Shown here: positions 53,698 to 63,734 of the stretch, piece after piece
Layout of the letters: the number at the start of each line of letters is the position of its first letter
Numbering within the stretch: position 1 is the stretch's first letter
Source of the DNA: Zonotrichia leucophrys gambelii
Lineage: Eukaryota; Chordata; Aves; Passeriformes; Passerellidae
Length of the DNA: 64,000 nt
NCBI RefSeq assembly: GCF_028769735.1
Contig: NC_088173.1
Coordinates: 20,338,038 to 20,402,037 of the forward strand
Reading direction: 5' to 3'
Notes under the pieces: model-generated
Databases searched by the model: none
The model's input: the letters and a program-made list of their open reading frames with translations, nothing else
What the model was told of the DNA's origin: nothing
Program-made: the position numbers and the translations under genes

Positions 53698-56600
53698 GTG
53701 CAAACTTGGACTCTTTGTAGACCCCAAAAAAAGCCCTGTAATCCACTCCTAATGGATCTTGGAACAAGTGATCCTTGAGCTTCCCAGGCTGGGCTAGCTC
53801 TTGACACACCCTGCAAGAGAACTGGAAGCAGCCAAGAAAAGCCACATGAGTGGATATTTAGTGAGCTGAAGGGAGGGAAGTCAGACTGTAATTTTGGACT
53901 GTTCTTGGCAGCCAAGTCCTATCTTGAATGTTGTCCATAGTTTCTGAAATGTGTTAAATTCACCTTTTGTGCAAGGGGTGCTGCAGTACGGGGGAAGGAT
54001 GTTTCTACACCCCTGGACACCAGCACGTGCACCACAGCACACTGCAGAGCTGGTGCTCTGCTAAGCTCATGAACTGCAATCTCCCATTGCAGCACAGTCC
54101 TGCAACACTGTGCACCCCTCTTTTGCTGCCATGCTACTGGCAGGCGAGATGTTCATCTAGCTCTGTATTTTGTCTCTAAATTAGGGCCCTGATCACATTC
54201 TCATTGGGTGAATGTAACAAAAATGGCACCCAGATTTACCTTACCTTTCACTGAGAAGCAGTTCGAAGGCTTAAGTGAGCTGTGGGTTGCAACTGGTCCA
54301 GCTCACCTCCATGATTTCTACTTTGTGTCTTGCAATGAAACTTAAGTTCCATAACTAATTCTGCACATTGTGAAAGTAGATTTCATTTCTTGTTTATTAT
54401 TTTGCATTTTTCTCCCAGAAAAGATGCTGCTCATGCAGAATGAGCAGCTGTGACAGCAGATAGTTCTGACTTCTCAGATTCCAGGCTTAAAGGTCTTGTA
54501 ATAACAGGAACCTTTCCAGAGTAGCTTTACCTTAACACTGAAGGCATGGACATACTCCAATCCTAGAATCCCACAGCCACATAACCCTATCCAGCCTTTA
54601 CTAAAGAATAATTAGAAAAAAGGCCAGTAAAATCCACTCATTTCTCAACACCAGACTGCTTCCAATGCATTTCCAGATGTCGAACTCCCTCTATATTCCC
54701 AACACAGGAGCCAAATTCTTCAGCTTCTCTCTTTGACAATTTCCACTGTGCACAGGGATGTGTGATTACAAAAATGTGTAGTGGCCTAACTGAAAATGAA
54801 AGGAGAACCAGGATGAAATAACATGGATTATTAACTATTAATTCAGGGAAAATGTAGCAGTGTGATAAATGATGCCTAACCATGGATGTGTTTAAGTCAT
54901 TGCTGAAACAGAGTCCCTGCAGCAGAGAGGTAAAATAAGGAGGGATGAAGAAAGATCAGCATTGTGAGGCCATTTAACTCAATTAATATACTCCCATTAT
55001 CACAGTTAATAAAAGCAAACAGCAGTTGTTTCTAAATATCTCATTTTTGTACTGCTGATTCCAGTACTTGCTATACTGCTGAAAACCTTGGTCTCTGGAT
55101 ATGCAGGATTACATCAACTTCTCTGTTGTCATCCACTTCTCTCCCTAAAGCAGGCTTTAGGAACAAAAACTTGAAGCAAATTCACTTGGAACCCTCCAAG
55201 CTAAGAGGCAAACAAACCCACTGTTTTGGGGTTTTTAATGTCATGGATTTCAGAAAATCTCCTGAGTGTTTTTGTTTTCTGGGTTTAATTATCTAAGTCA
55301 GAAATAATGGAAGAGAGGCTGTGTCAATGGCCAAACCTATGAGCTAGCTTAACAAGCAGTAAATTATTCATAACAGACATAACTCTACACAAACAGAAAC
55401 ATACACAGGGAATAAAATGCTTGCAAGGAGATGATCAGAACAAGTATTTTGCAAGATTCAGGAAGGTAGAAAGTAAGCACTGCAATAGCATTTCTCAGTC
55501 CTGCGTTTCCAGAGCAAACCACAAGCAGGAAACAAGGCACTCCTCCAGTGGAGCAGGTTTACTGGGAAGCAGCTCTAGAGAGCTGCTCTAACTCAGAGGC
55601 CATCATTAAACTGCTGCTACTCTACAGCCTCCACAGACATGAGTCAAACTAAACACATGGGAGAAAATCAGCTCATTGGAACAGCATCTTTGAATTTTAA
55701 ATTCCTGCTCTTCTAAACCTATCTTCTCTGAAAGCTCTTCGTTTCATGGCCTAGTTATTAAGTGTTCCTAAGACACCTGTTATAGCTGTTAGAAAAAAGA
55801 AACTCAGAAAAATCTGGCAGCAATTCTTTCTAATCTACCATCTCAGTTTTAGTTTACACTTTAATTACGTCATTAGCAGCTCAGGACTAGCCAAGGCTGT
55901 ATGTGAATTCACATACATGGATGTGAACACCACAACCTGACCGGCAAACACAATTCAGATGCAGAGATTTAATTTGACTGACTTCTGTTTTTCTGTAATC
56001 CTGACCCCTGCAGTTATAAGGAATGTGTAGCACCACAGATTTGCAAACACACTGCACAATGTGCTTTCTAACCCTAAGGATCAATGTGGAAACACTGCAA
56101 GGCAGACACACACAAGTGCATGCCCTGTCCCCACCGAGCCTGCGTGGAGGCAGAGCATCTCATTCATCTCCCTTGCTTGACTTGAAAGCCTCCATGGGAG
56201 AAGTGCTCAGAAAGACATGTACTCCAAAAGGAGGATGTTCTGGCACAAAGTTAAGGGGCTGTGGATGGCTCTCAGTGAGATATCAGCACAAATCCTGGTC
56301 TCCTTTCTCTGTTTAAGCAGCAAATTAACTGGCACACACTGAGGATGTTTATGGCATACTCTGCAGACATGCACAGCCAAAGAGGTCACATTTTGAACCT
56401 GCAAATTACTCACACATTTTACATTTTAAATAAAACTGTAGATTTATTGTACAATAGTACAGCATGTGCCTTTTTAACCAAAAGCTTAGCATCACATAAC
56501 ACTTTAATCTTCCATTAAACATACACAGTCCTACAACACATCTCAGCTCAGCAAGCTACAAAATGAATTAATTTATTGAGAGTCCTGGCTACGCTGTTCT

Positions 56601-58429
56601 TAAGGATGTTTACCTAGAGCAAGAACAGTGGCAGTGGTTCTGGTGCTGTAACATTTAATCACTTTTACCTTTTCTCAACACAGTAATAGCAAGCAGTCAT
56701 CTAGAGCACAACAAACAGATCACTTAAGGGTCAGCACATTTAATTGCAAATGTATGAAACAGTAGACTGGGGGATCTCACACACATCACACAGGTGTGGA
56801 TTAGAAACCTGTTACGAGATCACTTTGATGTAATGTCTGCACTATGCCACAGGAAGACTGGATGCATGACAGGCATTGTACCATGAAGTGTCATTTGGAT
56901 TGAAATTCTTAGGTTTGGAAGAGGCAGACCAGGGTGTTCTGTACAAATATACACTTGCCTTATTACATTAGTTTACACTCCTGTAGCCATTTGCCCATGT
57001 GACAGCAACATCTTGTTATAATTCATTTTCATACCATTTCCTTCAATTTTACCTGGTTCAATTAAAAACAAGGTCATTACTTACAGACATAGAATGTGTT
57101 CTGTGCCACATCTTGGCCTTTCAAATTGTCATAGACATCCAGGTTGGAGTAACCAGGCATCCTTTATGCATGCTCTTGTGCACAGCTAGCTACAAGGTGT
57201 TATTAAGACACATTCAGATAAGATTCTTTATTTGCCACTGGGGTTTTTCTTTGCAATGGAGAATCAAAGCTCATCACTATATAATGACGTAGAGTAAGTA
57301 ACTTTCCTCTGAAATTTGGAGTTAAACATCTACAACCCCAATGAGCTGCAGGTTGCATCACAAACTCTTCATCAGAGAGAGAAAGTTTATGCTTTTTTAT
57401 TGCTGTTCAGTTTACCATTGTGTGTCAAACCTTAAGCCTGTTCCTTAAAATGATCAAGTGCTATTTTTATTAAAGAATTTAAAATTCTCAGAAAACAGTA
57501 CTTGCAGTAAATTTTTTAATACCCAAAGGAGGTAAATTTGGATCCTGCACCTGAATATGTGATTTTTCACTTACAGCAGGAGTGTGATAGTCCACTCTTG
57601 ATTGGTTCCAAACGAGCACCAGCTAAAATAATATGCTAATCAAAACACAGAGAGTGGTATTAAAGAAACAGAGGAAGGAAATCTCTATCAAATATCTGAT
57701 CATGAATTAAAATAGACTAGCAACCTATGTAAGCTTTCAAACAGACAAGATGCTTAGCTTATCTCAAGTAGCATACCAGGAGTCACTTCCGAAGAATTAC
57801 ACCAAACTTGCACCTGCTGTGGTCCATGTGTATTCTCTGGCTCTGCAAATTTCACTCATCTTGGCCAAAATACTATAGCATGTTAATTAAAGTTTTAAAA
57901 AAATCAAAAAGGGACCAAAAAGAATTGCTTTAAATCAAAGTTGCTTTTGTATCACCTTCAACATTTTTCTGAAAATTTCACCACACTGAAAAAAATTTCA
58001 CTTATCTGTCTTGTTTCTAGTTTTAGATAAGACTAGCCAGCAGAAGAAACAGAGCTTGAAACAAATCCATTATTGACTTGCAACACTAAAATTACAATCT
58101 CAGTAGATTTCCAGTTAATTGTCTAAACTGTAATATTTTGATAGCCTTGACTGAAAAGATGAACTCTTAGCTGATTATCTAGACATCATGGATACAAGTA
58201 AAGATTGTTGAAAAGGTAATTATTTAATTAAAACAGACTACACCTGAAATTATTTTTTCTTGCCGTTGAACAAACACAAGCAGCCTATAAATGAGATGCA
58301 CTAGATCTTGTTCTTCCACTCAGAATTTCTAATTTGTTTAACAAGAAATGAGAAGTAATTAAAACCTGATCTCCAAATATTATCAACTGTTTAAGGAATA
58401 AAGCTCTGCTTTTTCCTGAATTCATTCTA
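53698..58429. other. Intergenic region just beyond the CPE 3' end
   Basis: No coding exon recognised. It includes a perfect 9-bp hairpin at 55568-55587 (AGCAGCTCT, AG, AGAGCTGCT) and mildly GC-richer patches near 53,960-54,140 and 56,100-56,300. Confidence 0.6.
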
Positions 58430-58437
58430 TGCCATCT

Positions 58438-58443
58438 TTTATT
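58438..58443 (-). promoter_or_regulatory. Candidate distal polyadenylation signal of CPE
   Basis: A canonical AATAAA hexamer read on the minus strand, about 590 bases past the stop. I prefer it over the proximal hexamer because the implied UTR length is closer to that of mammalian CPE as I recall it. I did not find a distinct GU-rich element. Confidence 0.4.
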
Positions 58444-58696
58444 AAAGAGTTTATACGGATTCTTTCTTCTTACTAAAATGAAGTCAGCTTGTGTTTCTTA
58501 CATATTTAAATAGCTCCAACACCAGAGACATACAAAGTGTTATACTGAATTTTAATCCTTGCAAAACATTATTTCACCACACACTGTTATTATAAATCTT
58601 TTCAATAGCATCCATTATAGAACTCAGTAAAGAGCACTGTCTACTACTATGCACTGTCAAATATTTCTGGTAGTATCAGTAATCAACTACAGCATA

Positions 58697-58702
58697 TTTA
58701 TT
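58697..58702 (-). promoter_or_regulatory. Candidate proximal polyadenylation signal of CPE
   Basis: A canonical AATAAA hexamer on the minus strand, about 330 bases past the CPE stop codon. It could give a short 3' UTR isoform. It may also be a chance match in AT-rich sequence. Confidence 0.3.
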
Positions 58703-59029
58703 TTTTAAAATCAAGTGTTAACCTACATATTCTGAACTTGCAAATAATACACAACAGATTTTACTGTCATATAGGCTGCATATTCATTCATTTTTTCTGA
58801 TTTTTATAGAAGAGTAAATTTTCTATAACAATATGAAAGAAAATTAATAACTTATTTATCTATCTAGGAGGCTAGTAGTTATTTGTAATCATATTAATCA
58901 AAAGATGACTGAAAAATTCAAAGTTAATTATTGTGAAGTGCACAAAATCTAGAATATAGGGATTTTCCACAGTACATTATACTAAGTCAACATATAATAG
59001 ATTAAAAGCTGTAAAGCCAAAGTCATCAT

Positions 59030-59128
59030 TTAAAAATTTAGTGTTTCTGACATCATCTTCCACCACTCCATCAACTCTTCTTTTTCCTCTTCTTTTCTTT
59101 CAGACAATGACTCCAGCTCAAAATCAAC
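59030..59128 (-). CDS. CPE: Carboxypeptidase E, terminal coding exon with stop codon
   Basis: The coding part is 99 bases: [20 protein letters not shown], then [12 protein letters not shown] and a TAA stop at 59030-59032. It is preceded by an AATCAG acceptor and begins in phase 0, matching the previous exon. The tail is the diagnostic part of CPE: a run of Glu/Lys followed by [12 protein letters not shown], almost unchanged between birds and mammals. Known work on this segment describes an amphipathic helix that associates with membrane in a pH-dependent way, tethers CPE in secretory granules and takes part in cargo sorting, with the last residues reported to interact with cytoplasmic partners. 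All charged and aromatic positions look intact, with no frameshift, so the gene end appears functional. Confidence 0.97.
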   Translation of the reverse strand, partial: VDFELESLSERKEEEKEELMEWWKMMSETLNF

Positions 59129-59511
59129 CTGATTAAGAGAAACAATCAGAAACATCAGTAAGACTTACAGACAGAGAATAGTTAGGCTTTTAAGAGTCAT
59201 TTATTGAAAGAAGGTGCTTAACACAAACATAGGGCTTAGAGAGGTACCTTCTGGTTCAGACTGGGTTTATTCCAAAGTGTCTCAAAGCTGATGAAAATAC
59301 ATGCAATACTAGTATATCAGTACAGTAACTTATCCAAAAATTCACACAGGTGAGCAAAATTCCCTAAAGAACCAGGTATCTGTCCACTTGTATTTGACTT
59401 GACTAAAAATTTCAGAAAGTATGAGCCAATGAAATTAAAACCGAATAATAGCCAGCCACATAAATCGTGTGGCATATTATAAAAGGTATCATCAGCATAT
59501 TGCCAACACAG

Positions 59512-59620
59512 ATCACAGAATATTGTGAGTTGGAAGGGACCCACAAGGATCATCAAGTCCAACTCTTATGAGCTCCATTGTCTGAACTAATCTCAGCTAA
59601 CGCCGAGCACTGCAGACCCC
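59512..59620 (-). mobile_element. CR1-type 3' end fragment, minus sense
   Basis: Plus-strand sequence TCACAGAATATTGTGAGTTG followed by GAAGGGACCCACAAGGATCATC is a common passerine CR1 3' end read in reverse complement. The same tail occurs on tRNA-derived SINEs of passerines, but I see no tRNA-like head here: the sequence after CCAACTCTTA does not contain the A or B box. The right boundary is uncertain. Confidence 0.8.
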
Positions 59621-59718
59621 CAGCATTTCAAAACACGTATTCAATTTTATGCCATCAAAAAAATCCAGGGAGCTTTTCCTAACACATGGCTCATTAATGT
59701 AGGTACCAATACTAGTTT

Positions 59719-59934
59719 CACAGAATTCACAGAATGGCTAGGTTGGAAGAGACCTTAAAGATCATCAAATCCAACCCAGCCCTAACACCTCAACTAAACC
59801 ATGGCACTGAGTGCCACATCCAGTCTTTTCTTAAACACATCCAGGGATGGTGACTCCACCAGCTCCCTGGGCAGACCATTCCAGAACTTTATCACTCTCT
59901 CCATAAAAAAAACTTCTTCCTTTAGTATCTCTTC
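59719..59934 (-). mobile_element. CR1 LINE 3' fragment, minus sense
   Basis: Read on the plus strand it begins with CACAGAATTCACAGAATGGC, the reverse complement of a CR1 octamer-type tail, then GGTTGGAAGAGACCTTAAAGA and further typical CR1 3' sequence (GCAGACCATTCCAGAACTTT). The 5' side is truncated, as is usual for CR1. It sits in the last CPE intron in the sense orientation. The right boundary is approximate. Confidence 0.9.
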
Positions 59935-60505
59935 ATATGTGATTCACACTATTGAAATAGCACTTATTTTAAATACCTCCACATCTGTTCAGAGAGTGAA
60001 TTCAAAATGCTTCTGAAACCCTAGAAGCAGTCTAGATCTTATCATCCTCACATACTGGATATCCATGGAAAGCAGTGGCTCATTGCTACCTTTCTGCACG
60101 GAGCTGGCCACTGGTTTTAACCTAAGCAGGTACTCATTTGACAAAATTTAATTTAAAAAATGTCTACATCAAAAGCTCAACATCTCTTACTTTTTATGTT
60201 GTGCTATTAAAAGATATTCCATAATATTCTATTCAAACATGTACCAATAACATGTTATCTCAATATTTCCCTTCTCTGTGTCTTTTTGTTATAAATAAGA
60301 ACACCAAGAGATTAAATGAGTTTACAGTGAGAGTGCTCTCAGTGGCTGGTGCATCAAGTGCTAGAAGAGTCATTTCCAGACTTTCTAAATTCACATGTTC
60401 TAGAATATTCTGAAAAATCACCTCCTCCTTAGATGCATACCACGAAGGAAAAAGGAACCTTTTAAATGTATAATAGAGGACAAATAAACACATGTGAACA
60501 CTTAC

Positions 60506-60624
60506 CACAACAGCAGGACTGAAGGGCACAGCCACTTTTTTAGTTATTGCTAGATAGCCTGGTGCCGAGGCTGTAACTTTGTAATTTCCAGGCACAAGCA
60601 ATCTCCAGTAATCACCATCCTTGG
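60506..60624 (-). CDS. CPE: Carboxypeptidase E, penultimate exon
   Basis: This 119-base exon completes the split Ala codon and encodes 39 more residues, from [20 protein letters not shown] through [19 protein letters not shown]. The acceptor is a strong pyrimidine tract ending TTTACAG and the donor is GTAAGT; the 3' junction is phase 0. The [19 protein letters not shown] pattern is the hallmark of the transthyretin-like domain that follows the catalytic domain in CPE/CPN/CPD-family metallocarboxypeptidases; the domain is thought to help folding and binding rather than catalysis. Relative to the mammalian protein as I remember it, changes are conservative (Ile to Val in LLVPG, Leu to Val in YKV, Tyr to Phe in PFSP, and AVV before VDFELES). 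The frame is open past the donor to the left, but that extension is intronic. It joins the previous exon in frame across about 3 kb and the terminal exon across about 1.4 kb. Confidence 0.97.
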
Positions 60625-60781
60625 CTGTAAAGAAGAAGAAAAGAACCCAAATAAATATGTATAAGACTAATTACACAGCTAAGAAGCAAGGCTCATAAGT
60701 CAATCTTTTATATTCCTGTCAGTGCTTTCTTTTTGACTGCCTGAAAGGCAGTTCCTTCTTTCTTCCTTCAGTAAAAGCTGT

Positions 60782-60809
60782 ACACACACACACACAGACA
60801 CACACACAC

Positions 60810-60858
<49 letters not shown>
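60782..60858. repeat. Compound microsatellite (CA)n(TA)n(TG)21
   Basis: An AC/CA tract from 60782 to 60810 with one G interruption at 60797 is followed by TATATATA and then an uninterrupted (TG)21 at 60817-60858. Because CA and TG tracts are complementary, the array is a near-perfect inverted repeat. It is intronic in CPE and likely to vary in length between individuals. Confidence 0.97.
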
Positions 60859-60862
<4 letters not shown>

Positions 60863-62821
60863 CATATGTATCATATTTCCTTTCAGGTTATCAAAAAAAA
60901 TTTAGATTTTGAAGTTGTGCTGGAGACCCCATGAAATATTATGCCCACTGAGGCTGAAGGCTCTCCATCACACTGAAGAAAAGGACATTATGGGACATTA
61001 CTCCACTTTAGAAGCACCCCCCAGACAATGTAAAGTCCCTGCTAAATGTCTGAGATTCTGTTTGCAATGTGATACGGATTTTTAGTGTTCCTCAGTATTC
61101 TGATTCTGATTATCAGTATTCTGATAATCCAAGCGTAAATAAATTTCATTCCCATCACATTTAAATAAGTGGGACTACCATTCTCATCTTTCAGAAAAAG
61201 CTACAAATCATAATTTCCTAGAATATTACATGTGTATCACCCTTGAAGCATCACTATCTACATGTTTCAGTGTCCAGGCATTGTCAAGGGTTTTTTCTTT
61301 GGTTCAGAGAAACAAAGAAATGGAAGCTTGATCCACTCAGGTCAAAGAAAGGCTCCTCCCACACTGTTACTACAGTTTATGTTTTTCAGCCACAGAATCA
61401 AAACTCATCATCATCTTCTCTAGAAATGACCCTATTGCATTTTCACAAAGACTCAGATCTTCCCTGCACCAGCAGTAGGCAATTATCTAATTTGTCACAG
61501 GCTAATAGTTTGAATTTCTTGACCTCCAGAAAAGATTGCAGAGCTATTCTAATATTCAGCTAGCAGTGCCATTTAGAAGATTTGGCCATGCTCTTTGTAC
61601 TAGCCCCTTAAATGCTTTTTCACCACATCTGCAGCTACACAGTGTACAAAGGGAAAAATTACTTAAATATCTGCTATTTGCATGGTCAAAAAAAACGTCA
61701 GTAGGCAGTCCAGTTGTTCCCAGATTTTTCTCTACATAAAACAGAATGGGGGAAAAAAAATTGCTGTAGAACTACAGCAATGATCTATTATAATTTCTGT
61801 CACTGGAACAAAGCAGAATTTCAACTCATGAATAAAGAGCAGGAGAAAAGCCAAAGAATATTTCTCCCTCATTTTGACTGTGCTAATATTCAAGTACTTG
61901 TTTTCATCCCTGTTTTGACAATACATGACTTTAAGTCTTATACACACGCAATAATGTGAAAAGATTTATAATTAGATGCAATTTTTGTGTCATAGAAGCA
62001 TGAGCTCCTCTCTCTCAAATACCTCTTTGCACAGTTTATTCCCTTTTTATTATGCCTGACAATTTATTTCCAGTCTCTATACATTTTGCCTCCTTGTTTA
62101 CAGTGACAGAAGGTAACTCATGTTTTCACAGACTGTTCTCCTGCTGGGCAGAAGAGCTGCTGGTCTCTTTGCAGGTGATGTACCAACACAAATCAGAGGT
62201 GACTAAATATTCTACCAATCCTGCTCCATAATATTTTGCATTTCTGTGACAGTATAGTGAGACATATCATTGAGAAAATGAACATAAAATAAACTCATAC
62301 ATAAAGCAGTGACATTTATTTATTGTTTCTCTAATTGGTATCTTTTGCAAATCTCAGGATAGGAGAGCACAGGTGTAAAGGGAAGGCTGAAAGTTGGCAC
62401 ACTGTGCAAGCTATTTCTGAACTCACCCCTAGAACAAAGCACATCATCACTGAAGAGCTGACACATCATTTTCTGTCAACACCAACCAACACAATGCTTT
62501 CATCTTTTAGAATCATCCTTCTGAAAGCACATCACGTAATTGTAAACAGCAGAGAGAATTTATCTTTGCTGAAGGAGGTTATGTAAATTGGAAATCTGTC
62601 AAGAATTTACATACCAAAAGGTATGACTGCATTGTGAAAAATATAACACTTTTGGACTAAAATTTAGCCTTCAAACTGAAGGCAGCACTGTTGACAGAGC
62701 TTTAAATCCCATCAGGGCTGTGAAACACTATTTGCTTCACAAATTAGAAGACAGATTAGAGCATTAATAACCAAGAGCCACCCAAACCAATTTACACTAG
62801 AGACCCATGAAGTAAAAAAAA

Positions 62822-62827
62822 AAGTCT
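62822..62827. repeat. Target-site duplication, left copy (AAGTCT)
   Basis: This hexamer directly precedes the TGTGGG start of the LTR and is repeated exactly at 63447-63452, directly after the CCGGACA end. The perfect match suggests a fairly recent insertion. Confidence 0.85.
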
Positions 62828-63446
62828 TGTGGGATCTCAGCACCTCAGGACTGAGGTGCTGAGCCACCGAGACCACCCTTGGGGGGCTCGGGAGTCCTGG
62901 AATGTTGCCAGAAGTGTCTGGTGGCTGGACTTTGGTCCTACACAGGAGACGACACCTGTATGAGGATAGGAGGATTTCACCGGGGTGAATGGTGAAGGGA
63001 TTAGTTAATTAGAGGGTGAGACACAGGGTTTAAGATTTCTGTACAGGGGGGTTTAGAGAAGTAAGATGGAGGAATTGGGGCGTGTCCTGTCCTTCTTCTT
63101 CTTCTTCTTCTCCTCCATCTTCTGTGGTGATGGTGGCACTTTGGGATTGGTCATTACTAAAAGTGCACCGGACAATAAGAATAAAAGGTATTGGGGAAAA
63201 ATGATAAATATTGTACACGTAACTTTGGGTATAAAGATAGGTGACTGTCCGGAGGGCGAGACAGTGTGCTCATGGCTGGCTGCTGAGCAGACCTCTGTCG
63301 GGCCGAAAGAAAATCTTTTAGATAAACAATTAATAAACATAGAGACTGAAAGAAGAACTGAAGCCTCTTCTCGTCCTTTGATACGCGGGCTGCCCCAAGG
63401 CCACTCCGGGCCTTTCCAGGCCCTCCAAACAGCCGAAAACCGGACA
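62828..63446 (+). mobile_element. Solo LTR of an endogenous retrovirus, ERVK-like (6-bp TSD)
   Basis: The element starts TGTGGGATCTCAG and ends CCGGACA, so it has the TG...CA termini of a retroviral LTR. It is flanked on both sides by AAGTCT (62822-62827 and 63447-63452), a perfect 6-bp target-site duplication. That size is typical of class II (ERVK/alpha-like) integrations in birds. At 619 bp it has LTR length, no internal coding region or second LTR is present, and it is probably the product of LTR-LTR recombination. It carries a (TTC)n tract near 63,093-63,110 and an AATAAA at 63332-63337 that could be the LTR polyadenylation signal. The open frames running through it (for example 63066-63464) match no gene I recognise. 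It lies antisense to CPE within an intron. The family name is not assigned. Confidence 0.88.
62836..62863. repeat. Perfect 13-bp inverted repeat at the 5' end of the LTR
   Basis: CTCAGCACCTCAG (62836-62848) is followed by a GA spacer and its exact reverse complement CTGAGGTGCTGAG (62851-62863). It starts 8 bases inside the LTR. It may be a family feature of the U3 region, for example a dimeric protein-binding site. Confidence 0.9.
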
Positions 63447-63452
63447 AAGTCT
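63447..63452. repeat. Target-site duplication, right copy (AAGTCT)
   Basis: Exact copy of the hexamer at 62822-62827, directly after the LTR end. It sets the right boundary of the inserted element. Confidence 0.85.
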
Positions 63453-63634
63453 CAGCTACTCTGAGAGCAAAATACAAGTGAAAGATTCGTAAAATCCTTG
63501 GGCAACAAACTTCTTGAGGCACAATGTACCGTGCTGGTTTCAAGCTTTTGCTCTTTAAAGCTGCAGTTAAAAAGATGTGAACTGGCTCCAGGTTGCTAAG
63601 CCAAAGAGAAGCACTGCTGAGGTACCACACTCAC

Positions 63635-63734
63635 CTGATGTAACATCATGGCTTATCCCCTCCACAGAAATTGTAGCATTTGCTATTGGATTGCCCTGAA
63701 GATCTTTAACAAACCCCTTCACTCCTCGATGAAT
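63635..63734 (-). CDS. CPE: Carboxypeptidase E, internal exon (third from last)
   Basis: This exon encodes 33 residues plus one base, beginning [20 protein letters not shown] and ending GISHDVTS. On the minus strand it is bounded by a TTTTAG acceptor and a GTGAGT donor; the 3' junction is phase 1 (G|CC, Ala). CPE is a zinc metallocarboxypeptidase of neuroendocrine dense-core granules that removes C-terminal Lys/Arg from prohormone intermediates after prohormone convertase cleavage (family knowledge). The catalytic domain lies upstream, outside the window. This exon starts the transthyretin-like beta-sandwich domain. Counting back from the stop, it corresponds to about residues 372-404 of a 476-residue CPE, and its Asn-Ala-Thr sequon falls at the position of human N390, a glycosylation site. 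The next upstream exon is not in the window. Paralogues such as CPZ, CPD or CPN1 are unlikely because the downstream tail is CPE-specific. Confidence 0.96.

Larger units (their letters stand above)
58430..59029 (-). other. CPE: Probable CPE 3' untranslated region
   Basis: This is the minus-strand sequence directly after the CPE stop codon. It is AT-rich and has no open frame of note. Two AATAAA hexamers on the minus strand could end the transcript: one at 58697-58702 (about 330 bases after the stop) and one at 58438-58443 (about 590 bases after). The left boundary given here assumes the distal signal is used. Transcript reads would fix the end. Confidence 0.55.
59129..60505 (-). other. CPE: CPE last intron (phase 0), carrying two CR1 copies
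   Basis: This 1,377-bp intron is bounded on the minus strand by GTAAGT and AATCAG. It contains two CR1-type fragments, both in the same sense as CPE. Outside them the sequence is AT-rich with no further recognisable elements. Confidence 0.93.
60625..63634 (-). other. CPE: CPE intron (phase 1) with a microsatellite and a solo LTR
   Basis: This 3,010-bp intron is bounded on the minus strand by GTGAGT and TTTACAG. It holds a long (CA)n(TA)n(TG)n tract near its 3' end, a small perfect hairpin at 61108-61129 (GATTATCAG, 4-base loop, CTGATAATC), and a solo LTR near its 5' end. The remaining sequence (about 61,130-62,820) shows only short open frames with no recognisable product. Confidence 0.93.

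Noticed and set aside
53549..53845. 98-codon minus-strand frame
   Set aside because: Its left half is antisense to the CR1 3' end and no family is recognisable.
1..58429. TLL1 exons
   Set aside because: Gene order in mammals suggested looking, but I found no segment encoding the TLL1 signal peptide, astacin, CUB or EGF motifs with splice sites.
59512..59620. A tRNA-derived SINE with a CR1-like tail
   Set aside because: The tail matches, but the expected tRNA head (A and B boxes, GATCGAACCC-type block in reverse complement) is missing.
60260..60601. Single 113-codon minus-strand frame as a gene
   Set aside because: Only its first part is CPE coding sequence; after the GTAAGT donor the reading is intron. 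The true exon is 60506-60624 spliced to 59128.
63066..63464. 132-codon plus-strand frame near CPE
   Set aside because: It lies almost wholly inside the LTR, includes the (TTC)n Phe run, and runs past the LTR end into the host intron. It is not a gene.
63157..63630. 157-codon minus-strand frame, the longest in the window
   Set aside because: It spans LTR sequence and adjoining intron antisense to the LTR, has no known domain, and stops short of the real CPE exon.
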